Shown piece by piece: positions 42,509 to 51,043 of a DNA stretch of 64,000 nt. This DNA comes from Citricoccus muralis (GTDB taxonomy: Bacteria; Actinomycetota; Actinomycetes; Actinomycetales; Micrococcaceae). Within the stretch, counting starts at the first letter, position 1. Each line of letters opens with the position of its first letter. The notes beneath the pieces were generated by a model, which saw only the letters and a program-made list of their open reading frames with translations, searched no databases and was not told the origin of the DNA. Where the stretch lies: assembly GCF_029637705.1 (NCBI RefSeq), contig NZ_CP121252.1:186001-250000 (forward strand), read 5' to 3'. Both the position numbers and the translations under genes were made by a program.

Positions 42509-45500
42509 TCAGCCGCGGTGCGTGCTGCTGAAGTGACGACCCTGTGGGGAACGCTGTCCACGCCACCAGGCGGCGGCGCCGAGGCCAACGAGCAGCAGCC
42601 CGCCCAGTGCCCACGGCAGGAACTGGTCCGCGCCGGTGCGGGCCAGGATGCCCGAGGACTGCTCAGCGGCCTGACCGGAATCGGCCTGGGCCGAGCTGCC
42701 TTGACCGGCGCCAACCTGCTCACCGGTGGAGCCTGCAGGCGCGGCGTCGGAGCCATTTCCTGTGGCCTGGTCGTTGTCCGAACCGCCGCCACCGGCCGCG
42801 CCGTCGTCGTTGGATCCGTTGTTCTCGCCGGAGTTTTCGCCGTCGCCGTCACCGGAGCCTGCGCCAGCGTCGGAGTCTTCGGCAGCCCCTTCGGTCACAG
42901 TGACCACGGTGGAGGCGATGGCCTGGTTGCCGTTGGCGTCCTGCACCGTGTAGGTCAGCGCGTAGCTGCCGGGCTTGGAAGCATCGACCGCGCCGATCAC
43001 CTCGACCTCGGCGGTGAGATCACCGTCGGTGTCATCAGTCGCCGACACACCCGCCATCGGGTCGAAGCTCTCGCCCACGCTGATCTCGCTACCCTCGGGG
43101 ACGGTGAGCTCCGGGGCGGTGACATCGGTGCCCGCGGCGGTGGCGGTGAACACCGACATCTGGGCGATGGAACCGGGGGTGAGGTTCTCGCCGGTCTCGG
43201 CGTCGCGACTGACGGCGTACCAGGCGTACGTCTCGCCCTCGGTGAGGCCCGACCACTGAACGGAGGCGGGCCAGCCGGACTCGGCGGTGTCCTCGCCGAT
43301 CACCTCATCGGTGGGGGTGGTGACCAGCACCTCCTCGGTGGTAAAGCTGGTCTTGCGGGTCTCCAGCTGGATGGGCAGGCGGGTGTCGTCCTCGGTGCCG
43401 TTGTAGCGCTCGCGGTCGTCGTACTCGGTGGCGCCGAAGTTCTCCAGCAGCGGGGAGTAGGTGTCCACCGCCATCTCGCCGCGGTCCACATCGAACTGCA
43501 GCAGCCGGAAGAAGCTGGAGCCGAACTGGAGCATGTCGTCCTCGGAGCGGCCATCGATGCCGGTGAGGCCCAGCTCCTCGGCGCTGACCGTGTAGAACTG
43601 GTAGTCGGCCAGCAGCTCCACGATGTTGTTGTTCTCGGTGCCCACATCCTTGCGGACCTCGATGTCCACCCCGTGCTCGTGGCCGGAGAGCACCAGGAAC
43701 ACGTTGGAGTTCTGCTTCAGCACACCCTCGTCGATGTTGATGCCATCGTGGGAGAAGGTGGCGCCGCGGCCGTCAGGGTTCTCACTGGGCTTGCGGTGGG
43801 CGTGGGTGAGCAGGATGGCGTTGCGGTCGGAGTACTGCTTGAGCACCTCGTCCGCCCACTCGATCTCCTCGTCGGTGACGTCGTACCCCAGGTGCAGGGC
43901 GATGAAGTCCATCCCGTCCACGGTGAACAGGTCGTAGTGGTTCTGGTTGTCGCCGTCGGCATAGGGGGTGTAGCTGGCCTGCGCGTCTTGCCAGCCCTGG
44001 GTCTGCTCCAGGGCCTCGTAGCGCTCGGGGCCGAAGTAGTCGTTGTAGAGGCTGTCGGGCCCGACGTCGGCACCGGAACGGTTGTCGTGGTTGCCCGGCA
44101 GCACCCCGTTGACGATTTCGGCGTCGTCGAGAATCTTCTGAGCCTCCGAGACGAACTCGAACTCGCGCTCGGCGATTTCGCGGTATTCTTCCTCGTCGTC
44201 GCGCTCGGTGGCGGTGTGCCAGTTCTCCATGATGTCGCCGGTGTGGCCGACGTAGGCGATCTTGCGCTCCTCGGCATTCTCGACGATCCAGTTCATCACG
44301 TCGGTGTAGCTCTGGGCCCAGACCGACTGCTGCTCCTCGGAGTAGGACGCCTCCACCGCACCCTCCGCCAGGTACTGGGAGTCGGTGAAGTGGGCCAGGG
44401 AGAAGTCGTAGTCGTCCACGTCCTCGAAGCCGTCGCGGACCTCGTTGTCCAGGTCATCGGCGAAGGGGTCTTCGCCGGTGACCAGCACGCGCACCGTGTC
44501 GTTGTTCTCGCCGCCGCGGTAGTCCTCGGTGATTTCGGCGGTGAGGGTGAGCTCGTCACCGTCGATGCCGCGGCCGCCGGCGAGCTTCTCCCAGGACTCG
44601 GTGGCGTGGTTCCAGGCCAGCAGGTTGACCTGGCGGGAGGGATCCACGGTGCCGGACCAGCGCACGGCCTGGCCGTCCACGGAGTTTCCTGGGGTGTCGG
44701 CGTCGACGGTGACGTCGAAGCGCTGGAACGCGATGCTGCCCGGGGCTGCGGAGAGGGACTGGCCGGCGCCGTCGAGCTCCTCGGCCTCGGTGTAGTCGAA
44801 CTCCAGAGTGTCCGGGGTGGACTCGATGAGGCCCTGGAAGCCTGTCTCGGCCACATCGGCGTGGCCCTCGTAGAAGGTGGAGGTGACGTCGCCGCCGTCG
44901 GGGTTCTCGGCGCGGGCCGAGAGGGTCACCGAGCCGGACTCCTGCCCGGTGTCGGTGCCGCCAGCGACCGGGATGGAGGATGAGGTGAAGGGAATCTCCT
45001 GGCGGACCGGGGCGCCGAACACGGTGGTGCCTTCGGCCACGATGGTGTGACTGCCCTCGGCCAGCCCCGGACCGAAGGTGTCGCCGGGGGTGATCTCTTC
45101 GCCGTCGAGTGTGTAGGTGAGGTCGCGGCTGAGCAGCGGCGCGTTGTCCCACTCGACGTCAAAGACAGTTTCCTCGCTGATGTGCTCCTCGGCGGCGGGC
45201 GTGCTGGAGGCCAGGGCGTAGGACTGTTCGCGATCCTCACCCAGGGCTTCGGCGCTGCGGGCGGCGATCTGCGCGGGGGTGAGTGGCTGTGAGTACAGGG
45301 CCGAGTGCGCGATGGTGGAGGTGGAGTGGAACTGGGAGGACCCGTTGGAGGCGTCCGCGCCGAGCACCATGTTGTGGGCGGCCGGGTTGGGCGGCCAGGT
45401 GATGGTGGAGTTTCCGGTGGGGGTTTCGGCGACGAGCTGGCCGTCGAGGTAGAGCTTCACCGTCTGGGAGGGGCCGTCGTAGACGCCGACCGCGTGGTAC

Positions 45501-46615
45501 CAGCGGTTGGGCTCAATCTCGATGCCGGCGTTGTGGTAGCTGCCGGTGTTCACGGCGAAGGTGAGGGTGTTGCCGTACATGGTCATGGAGAACCCGCCGG
45601 CCTCCTTGTTGGCGCACATGTTGGTCTCGCCGGATTCGGGCAGGGCGCCGTCGTAGCGGAAGGTGCACTCCAGGGTCATCGAGTCGCCGAGCGCGTCATA
45701 GGCGTCGCCGATCGAGTAAAGCAGGGCGTCGTCGCCGTCGAAGGTCATGGCCGGGCGCAGCAGGCCCGCCTCGGCGTTGGGGGTGGGCTCGCCGTGGACG
45801 GTAACCTCGCGGTTCGCGGCGCGGTCGGTGAACTCGCCGTCGGAGAAGTCGACGTCGAACACGTCGGGCTCGGGAACCTCGGGGGTGGCGGTGAAGTCCT
45901 GATGCAGGGCGGAGACGTGCTCCGCGGTGACCAGCTCGCTGAAGACGCGGGCGCTGCCGAGGGTGGCGTTGGCGTGCTGGCCGGGGGCACCCTTGCCGCT
46001 GTCGGCGCCGAGCACGATGTTGTGGGCGTCTGCGTCGGCCGGGACGGTCATGGGGCCACCGGCGGTGTTCTCGCTGACCAGCTCGCCGTTGAGGTAGAGC
46101 TGGATGTTCTCGCCGTCGTAGACGCCGACGGCGTGGTACCAGCGATCCGGATCAATGTCGGCCCAAGCGAAGGTGTAGCCGCCCTCGGCGTGGATCATGA
46201 ACGCGGCGCGGGAATCCTGGACCACCATGGCGAAGCCGCCGGCCTCCTTGTTGCCGCACAGGGTGTCCTCGCCGGTGGTGCCGTCGGCGCTGAGCTTGAA
46301 GTTGCACTCCACGGCGAAGCCGTCGGCCAGCTGCTCGTAGTCGGCCTCGGTGACGGGGTAGGAGTAGGCATCGGTGGAGCCATCGAAGCTGGCGACGGTG
46401 CGGCCGAGCTGCGGGTCCACGGCGAGCGAGGGCTCACCGGAGACGGAGAGGTCGCGGCCTGTGGCGGTGTCCTCGGCGGAGCCCTGGTTGAAGTCCACCT
46501 CGAGCAGATCGGCGACCGGGGCGGTGGGAGCGGCGGCAGCGGGCAGTGCGGTGGACAGCGTGGCGACACCGACGGACAGGGCCAGGACGGCCTGGGGCAA
46601 GCGGGTGCGGGGCAA
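42509..46615 (-). CDS. cell-wall-anchored metallophosphoesterase with two LamG domains
   Basis: The TTG at 46615, six bases after AAGGAG, is preferred over upstream starts because a signal peptide follows at once (LPRTRLPQAVLALSVG to ALPAAAAP). Of 1368 residues, two LamG jellyroll domains occupy roughly 40-230 and 245-450 (both with DRWYHAVGVYDG-type or NRWYHAVGVYDG motifs). A calcineurin-like domain lies about 735-985: HFTDSQ, GHTGDIMENWH, GNHDNR, THAHRK, GHEHG. A DUF5011-type Ig-like domain, a Gly/Ser/Asp-rich linker and sorting signal LARTG near 1321, a hydrophobic span and an Arg tail close the protein. It probably hydrolyses phosphoesters at the cell surface. LAxTG suggests a class E sortase, which is not in the window. 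Confidence 0.9.
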   Translation of the reverse strand: MPRTRLPQAVLALSVGVATLSTALPAAAAPTAPVADLLEVDFNQGSAEDTATGRDLSVSGEPSLAVDPQLGRTVASFDGSTDAYSYPVTEADYEQLADGFAVECNFKLSADGTTGEDTLCGNKEAGGFAMVVQDSRAAFMIHAEGGYTFAWADIDPDRWYHAVGVYDGENIQLYLNGELVSENTAGGPMTVPADADAHNIVLGADSGKGAPGQHANATLGSARVFSELVTAEHVSALHQDFTATPEVPEPDVFDVDFSDGEFTDRAANREVTVHGEPTPNAEAGLLRPAMTFDGDDALLYSIGDAYDALGDSMTLECTFRYDGALPESGETNMCANKEAGGFSMTMYGNTLTFAVNTGSYHNAGIEIEPNRWYHAVGVYDGPSQTVKLYLDGQLVAETPTGNSTITWPPNPAAHNMVLGADASNGSSQFHSTSTIAHSALYSQPLTPAQIAARSAEALGEDREQSYALASSTPAAEEHISEETVFDVEWDNAPLLSRDLTYTLDGEEITPGDTFGPGLAEGSHTIVAEGTTVFGAPVRQEIPFTSSSIPVAGGTDTGQESGSVTLSARAENPDGGDVTSTFYEGHADVAETGFQGLIESTPDTLEFDYTEAEELDGAGQSLSAAPGSIAFQRFDVTVDADTPGNSVDGQAVRWSGTVDPSRQVNLLAWNHATESWEKLAGGRGIDGDELTLTAEITEDYRGGENNDTVRVLVTGEDPFADDLDNEVRDGFEDVDDYDFSLAHFTDSQYLAEGAVEASYSEEQQSVWAQSYTDVMNWIVENAEERKIAYVGHTGDIMENWHTATERDDEEEYREIAEREFEFVSEAQKILDDAEIVNGVLPGNHDNRSGADVGPDSLYNDYFGPERYEALEQTQGWQDAQASYTPYADGDNQNHYDLFTVDGMDFIALHLGYDVTDEEIEWADEVLKQYSDRNAILLTHAHRKPSENPDGRGATFSHDGINIDEGVLKQNSNVFLVLSGHEHGVDIEVRKDVGTENNNIVELLADYQFYTVSAEELGLTGIDGRSEDDMLQFGSSFFRLLQFDVDRGEMAVDTYSPLLENFGATEYDDRERYNGTEDDTRLPIQLETRKTSFTTEEVLVTTPTDEVIGEDTAESGWPASVQWSGLTEGETYAWYAVSRDAETGENLTPGSIAQMSVFTATAAGTDVTAPELTVPEGSEISVGESFDPMAGVSATDDTDGDLTAEVEVIGAVDASKPGSYALTYTVQDANGNQAIASTVVTVTEGAAEDSDAGAGSGDGDGENSGENNGSNDDGAAGGGGSDNDQATGNGSDAAPAGSTGEQVGAGQGSSAQADSGQAAEQSSGILARTGADQFLPWALGGLLLVGLGAAAWWRGQRSPQGRHFSSTHRG

Positions 46616-46910
46616 AGTGATCTCCTTCTGGAGCGACTGAGTGCATAAGAAGGTCGAAACTGCGTGCAGGCGCAACGACCAGTGAACAGTCGATCAGAAG
46701 AGAGCGAAAACGGTATCAACGCAAGTCAAAGCCTGGTTGGCCGTGAAGTGGAGGGGACGTTAATGGAGCTCGGGCGATGGCTAGGCTGAGCAAGCTTCAG
46801 TGATGCGAATCCGGCACCCTTGGGTGTCCTAGCCGCGTTGAAAGCCGGCCTGCGGATGGCAGGCGACTAACCAATTCAACCGATGGGCAGTCGCGTGATT
46901 CGTGTGAGTC

Positions 46911-47264
46911 TCAAGCCTCGGGTGGGCGACCTAGTCGCTCTGCGGCAGCCGTGTATACCTGGAGCCCGTTGCGTTCACCCACTGCAATTGCGTCCACGGC
47001 AATAGCTTCCACTTCATCTGGGGTGTATCGGTAGACGAGGCGGTATCTGGGTTTCCCAACTCCGTTGGGGTCGAAATAGAACTTGTAGCAGTCCGATAGG
47101 TCGCCGGTTTTGACATGCTGGCCGCGGGGTTCTCCGCTGACGCGCCCGTCGCGAATGAAAACGAGCATATCGAGCGCCATTTTTCGGGTAGCAAGATCGG
47201 GTAGCGCGTATACGTCGTCTTTGAATCCGGGGAGGCTGGTCAATGCCAGCTTGCGGCGCGCCAC
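46911..47264 (-). CDS. RelE/ParE-superfamily toxin-like protein
   Basis: The 117-residue protein has the RelE-type layout: helix DDVYALPDLATRKMALDML, then GDLSDCYKFYFD, PRYRLVYRYTPDEVEAIAVDAIAVGER with the central R-L-V-Y-R strand, and a terminal helix. RelE toxins cleave ribosome-bound mRNA; the target of this one is unverified. The GTG start follows the antitoxin TAA with no gap, so the two are coupled. The region 46676-46910 downstream holds no recognisable gene. Confidence 0.75.
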   Translation of the reverse strand: MARRKLALTSLPGFKDDVYALPDLATRKMALDMLVFIRDGRVSGEPRGQHVKTGDLSDCYKFYFDPNGVGKPRYRLVYRYTPDEVEAIAVDAIAVGERNGLQVYTAAAERLGRPPEA

Positions 47265-47546
47265 TTACTGGTAGTCGGCTGCGTCAAGGCCCAACTCTGC
47301 AGCGAGTTCGCTGAGCGGTTGAGCTTGTTCGCCCTGGCGCTCGCGCACAATTTGGGCGATCTCAATTTCCTCAATCGCGGGTAGTAGCGACGAGTAAAGC
47401 TCGAAGGGGATCACTACCGCCTCGGGCCGACGATGTGATCCGAAGATGACAGGATCGGAGATTGGCCCCTCCGTCCGGAAGCGGCGGAGTGCCTTTGGGA
47501 TCTCCGAACGAGCTTCCCGGGTCGGCAGTACATGAACGATAGTCAT
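47265..47546 (-). CDS. Phd/YefM-type antitoxin
   Basis: From the ATG at 47546 the product has 93 residues: VHVLPTREARSEIPKALRRF then PVIFGSHRRPEAVVIPFELYSSL, the Phd-fold pattern in which a beta-rich N-terminus binds DNA, and a helical C-terminus (LSELAAELGLDAADYQ) that would occupy the toxin. The open frame continues upstream to 47717 but that part is unlike any antitoxin and contains the operator. It directly precedes the toxin gene. A perfect palindrome 29 bases upstream is the likely autoregulatory site. Confidence 0.75.
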   Translation of the reverse strand: MTIVHVLPTREARSEIPKALRRFRTEGPISDPVIFGSHRRPEAVVIPFELYSSLLPAIEEIEIAQIVRERQGEQAQPLSELAAELGLDAADYQ

Positions 47547-47574
47547 ATCGCAAGCATGCCAGCGTGACACGAAA

Positions 47575-47594
47575 CGTGCCACAAATGTGGCACG
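47575..47594. promoter_or_regulatory. palindromic operator of the toxin-antitoxin operon
   Basis: CGTGCCAC at 47575-47582 and GTGGCACG at 47587-47594 are perfect inverse arms around AAAT, 29 bases upstream of the antitoxin ATG. Position and symmetry suit a dimeric Phd-type repressor site overlapping the promoter. Confidence 0.6.
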
Positions 47595-47759
47595 CATGTT
47601 GGTTGGTTCCGACGTCTGTGATCGTATTCGGGTCGGGCATGCCGCCGGTGGGTGAGCTGATGTTCGCAGGATTCTCAACTTCGTTGAAGCGACATGGCGC
47701 GTCAGAGTCGACCTCACGCGCCATTTCGCATCACAAAACGAAGGAGGTCAGAAAAAGGG

Positions 47760-49418
47760 TCAGCTGATCACGCGGTCCACGATGCGCTGGGCCTCGTCCT
47801 GCACCAGGGTGAGGTGCTCGGCACCCAGGAAGGATTCCGCGTAGATCTTGTACACGTCCTCGGTGCCGGAGGGGCGGGCGGCGAACCAGGCGTTCTCCGT
47901 GACGACCTTCAGCCCACCAATAGCTGCGCCGTTGCCGGGGGCCTCGGTGAGCTTCGCTTTGATGGGCTCGCCGGCCAGGGTGTCCGCGGTGACATCGGCG
48001 GGGGAGAGGTTCTTCAGCTTCGCCTTCTGCTCGGGCGTGGCCACCGCGTCGAGGCGTGCGTAAACCGGGCTGCCGTACCGCTGGGTGAGCTCGCCGTAGT
48101 ACTGGGAGGGGGAGCGGCCGGTGACCGCCTGAATCTCGGCGGCGAGCAGGCACAGCAGCAGCCCGTCCTTATCGGTGGACCAGGGGGAGCCGTCGAAGCA
48201 GACGAAGGAGGCACCGGCGGATTCCTCGCCGCCGAAGACCCCGGTGCCGGAGAGCAGCCCGGGTACGAACCACTTGAACCCGACGGGGACCTCGGTGAGT
48301 TCTCGTCCCAGACCGGCGGCGACGCGGTCGATCATCGAGGAGGAGACCAGAGTCTTGCCGACGGAGGCCTCGGCGGGCCACTGCTCGCGGTGGCGGTAGA
48401 GGTAGTCGATGGCTACGGCGAGGTAGTGGTTGGGGTTCATCAGCCCGCCGTCGGGGGTGACGATGCCATGGCGGTCGGCGTCGGCGTCGTTGCCGGTGGC
48501 CAGGTGGAAGTCGCTGTTGCCGCGCACCCGCTCAATGAGGGAGGCCATCGCGAAGGGGGAGGAACAATCCATGCGGATCTTGCCGTCCCAGTCCAGGGTC
48601 ATGAACGACCAGCGCGGGTCGACCTCGGGGTTGATGACGGTGAGGTCGAGCTCGTGGACGCGGGCGATTTCGCCCCAGTAGTCCACGGAGGCCCCACCCA
48701 TTGGATCGGCGGCGATGCGGACCCCGGCCTCGCGGATGGCGGTCAGGTCGATCACCTGCGGGAGGTCTTCGACGTAGCGGGCGCGGAAGTCGTAGCGGCC
48801 CAGCTGCGGGTGGTCGGCGACGTCGTCGGGGGAGAGGCGCTGAACGCCGTCGAGACCGGCAGCGAGGAGTTCGTTGGCGCGGTCGGCGATCCAGCCGGTG
48901 GCATCAGAATCCGCGGGCCCGCCGTGTGGCGGGTTGTACTTGAAGCCGCCGTCGGCAGGCGGGTTGTGGGAGGGGGTGATGACCAGCCCGTCCGCTTGGG
49001 GGCCCTCGGGGTGCGCTGCGTTGTGGTGCAGGATGGCGCGGGAGACCGCGGGGGTGGGGGTGAAGCCGTCGCGGGAGTCGATGAGGGTATTCACGTGATT
49101 GGCGAGCAGCACCTGAACGGCGGTGTCCTGGGCGGGGCCGGAGAGCAGGTGGGTGTCGCGGCCGATGAGAATCGGCCCGGTGATGTCCTGGCCGTGGCGG
49201 TATTCGACGATGGCCTGGGTGATGGCAGCGATGTGGTCGTCATTGAATGAGGTCTTCAACGAGGAGCCGCGGTGCCCGGAGGTGCCGAAGACGACCTGCT
49301 GGGTGGGGTTGGATGGGTCCGGATGGTTTTCGAAGTACGCCGCGTGCAGGGCGTCGGTGTCGATGAGGTCTTCGGGCAGGGCGCGTGTTCCGGCGCGGTC
49401 AGCAGCAGTGTTTCCCAT
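47760..49418 (-). CDS. pgm: alpha-D-glucose phosphate-specific phosphoglucomutase
   Basis: The 552-residue enzyme interconverts glucose-6-phosphate and glucose-1-phosphate. Seen motifs are VVFGTSGHRGSS near the N-terminus, the phosphoserine loop VITPSHNPPADGG, metal-binding GNDADADRHG (D-x-D-x-D), FVPGLLSGTGVFGGEESAGAS for sugar binding, and RPSGTEDVYKIYAES for phosphate binding. Length is close to E. coli Pgm (546). It supplies substrate for GalU at 31030. It lies alone, divergent from the small charged gene at 49454. Confidence 0.96.
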   Translation of the reverse strand: MGNTAADRAGTRALPEDLIDTDALHAAYFENHPDPSNPTQQVVFGTSGHRGSSLKTSFNDDHIAAITQAIVEYRHGQDITGPILIGRDTHLLSGPAQDTAVQVLLANHVNTLIDSRDGFTPTPAVSRAILHHNAAHPEGPQADGLVITPSHNPPADGGFKYNPPHGGPADSDATGWIADRANELLAAGLDGVQRLSPDDVADHPQLGRYDFRARYVEDLPQVIDLTAIREAGVRIAADPMGGASVDYWGEIARVHELDLTVINPEVDPRWSFMTLDWDGKIRMDCSSPFAMASLIERVRGNSDFHLATGNDADADRHGIVTPDGGLMNPNHYLAVAIDYLYRHREQWPAEASVGKTLVSSSMIDRVAAGLGRELTEVPVGFKWFVPGLLSGTGVFGGEESAGASFVCFDGSPWSTDKDGLLLCLLAAEIQAVTGRSPSQYYGELTQRYGSPVYARLDAVATPEQKAKLKNLSPADVTADTLAGEPIKAKLTEAPGNGAAIGGLKVVTENAWFAARPSGTEDVYKIYAESFLGAEHLTLVQDEAQRIVDRVIS

Positions 49419-49453
49419 GCGGATATTATCGGCTCCGGCGTAGGGTGAAAGCT

Positions 49454-49840
49454 ATGGATCGGGAACGCCCAGGGTGGTATCAGAGCTCCGAGGAGCCGGA
49501 CAGCGATGCGCGCGCCGAACAGACGCCGGAGGCGCACGGGGAGCGTGAGGAAGCGCAGCGACGGGAGCCGAGCTGGCGGCGGCGCGACAAGTACGACCCG
49601 TTCGAGCGGCTGCGTCGTCGTCGTGCCCAGGCCGAAGCCGAACGCGCAGAACGGGCAGAGCAGGCAGAACGAGCCGAGAGAGCAGAAGCGCAGCGGCGCT
49701 CGCCGTCGGGGGGAGCGCCGGCGGGGAACCCGTTCGCGGATCAGCCGCTGGCTGGCCCCTGGGGTGACGGATCCGCGCAGGAGACGATCGCCGGGGACTA
49801 CCCGGTGATCGCCAACGACCCCAAGGAGTCCAAGGAGTGA
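49454..49840 (+). CDS. small, highly charged hypothetical protein
   Basis: The 128-residue protein from the ATG at 49454 is mostly charged and low-complexity: repeated A-E-R-A-E-Q and R-R-R-R runs in the middle (about 55-85), then a Gly/Pro-rich tail ending VIANDPKESKE. No domain, signal or membrane span. A longer frame from 49385 overlaps the pgm start and is unlikely. The divergent 36-base gap to pgm probably holds both promoters. Confidence 0.5.
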   Translation: MDRERPGWYQSSEEPDSDARAEQTPEAHGEREEAQRREPSWRRRDKYDPFERLRRRRAQAEAERAERAEQAERAERAEAQRRSPSGGAPAGNPFADQPLAGPWGDGSAQETIAGDYPVIANDPKESKE

Positions 49841-49954
49841 CCACCCCGGTTGCGGCCGGGAGGTCTACCCCGTGCTCCTTTGCTGTTGCTAGTGTTCCGG
49901 GGTGTCGCATGGCGCCGTGGGGGCGTTATGGCATGGCACCGGTGGGAGATGTTC

Positions 49955-51043
49955 ATGGATACGGAGCACATTCAGTGGATCTCGTTCGAGAGGATGAGCG
50001 AACGAACAGATCATGATGCTCAGCGCACCGACGCCGAGCGTGACCTCGTGGAGGCTGCGGCGGCAAGCCACGGTCGTATTGAACCCATGACGGAGGTGCT
50101 GCGCCACGCTGGCGAGCGGCTTCCCCTGGTTGGCCAAGGACAGACGCGGCGGCATTGGGAGTTGCTGGCCACGGTAGCGTCACAGGACCTAGTGGCCGCG
50201 CGCGTGCTGGAACCGCACCTCGACGCCACGACCATTCTGGAGCAAGCCGGCGTGTCAGTACCACAAGGATTACTGGGTGTTTACGCGTCGGAATCCGGCG
50301 GGCAGACGGTGCGCGCAGTACAGTCAGGATCCGCGTGGAAGCTGAACGGCACCAAACCGTGGTGTTCGCTCGGATCCGTGTGCTCGGCTGCCGTCGTGAC
50401 GGCCATCGTGGGCGATGAGGACGCCGCGGCTTCGGGCGCGCTGCGGCGGCGAGCGTTTCTGGTGGATCTGGAAGCGGGGCGTCAGTCTGGTGCCGTGCGA
50501 GACTCCGGTGAGAGGTGGCCGGCGCTGGGGCTGTCCGCCGTGACCTCCACCGCCCTGGAATTCCATGAGGTCAACGCGGTTCCCGTCGGAGATCCGGGTT
50601 GGTATCTCACCCGTCCTGGATTCGCGTGGGGTGGGATCAGCGTGGCGGCCTGTTGGCTCGGCGGCGCCATCCGGTTGATGCGGACGCTCCAGGCGCGGGA
50701 GCCGCGCGACGATTTCGCGGCGGCGGCAAGGGGGCGGGTGGACCGAATGCTCGCTGCTGCGGCGGCATTGATGACCGAGGCGGCCCGACACCTCGAAGAG
50801 GGGACACTTGACGGTGACGCGGCCGAGATCGCAGCGGAGCGACTGCGGGGAACGATCGCCGAGACCTGCACGGAGGTCATTCGCGTGGTGGGCGAAGCCA
50901 CCGGGCCGGGCCCGCTAGCTGGCGACGCTGCGCACGCTAGAGCGGTGGCCGATCTGCAACTGTACGTGCGCCAGCACCACGCCGGTCGCGATGATGCCCG
51001 GCTGGGCCGTTTGCTGGCGGAGCGTCCGGGGTGGTCGTGGTGA
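49955..51043 (+). CDS. acyl-CoA dehydrogenase-like flavoprotein
   Basis: The ATG at 49955 follows GGGAG and gives 362 residues. The fold follows the acyl-CoA dehydrogenase pattern: helical N-terminus, VYASESGGQTVRA, WKLNGTKPWCSLGSVCSAAVVTA (the G-x-K-x-x-x-S-G-type segment), a beta domain, then a helical C-terminus (AAAALMTEAARHLEE, VADLQLYVRQHHAGRDDARL). The conventional catalytic Glu is not obvious. Its last 13 bases overlap the PIG-L/methyltransferase/GT2 fusion gene, so the two act together, probably in making an unusual acyl- or glyco-compound. Confidence 0.7.
   Translation: MDTEHIQWISFERMSERTDHDAQRTDAERDLVEAAAASHGRIEPMTEVLRHAGERLPLVGQGQTRRHWELLATVASQDLVAARVLEPHLDATTILEQAGVSVPQGLLGVYASESGGQTVRAVQSGSAWKLNGTKPWCSLGSVCSAAVVTAIVGDEDAAASGALRRRAFLVDLEAGRQSGAVRDSGERWPALGLSAVTSTALEFHEVNAVPVGDPGWYLTRPGFAWGGISVAACWLGGAIRLMRTLQAREPRDDFAAAARGRVDRMLAAAAALMTEAARHLEEGTLDGDAAEIAAERLRGTIAETCTEVIRVVGEATGPGPLAGDAAHARAVADLQLYVRQHHAGRDDARLGRLLAERPGWSW

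Noticed and set aside
42317-44983. 888-codon open frame on the plus strand
   Set aside because: Valine/glycine-rich shadow of the metallophosphoesterase gene on the opposite strand; no ribosome site and no domain, a common artefact in GC-rich DNA.
45305-46648. 447-codon open frame on the plus strand
   Set aside because: Shadow of the LamG part of the same metallophosphoesterase gene.
46616-46760. PHO-box-like GTTCAC sequence upstream of the metallophosphoesterase
   Set aside because: Only one partial half-site could be seen, not the direct repeat expected for PhoP.
47694-49250. 518-codon open frame on the plus strand
   Set aside because: Antisense shadow of pgm, composed mainly of Gly, Val, Ala and Asp.
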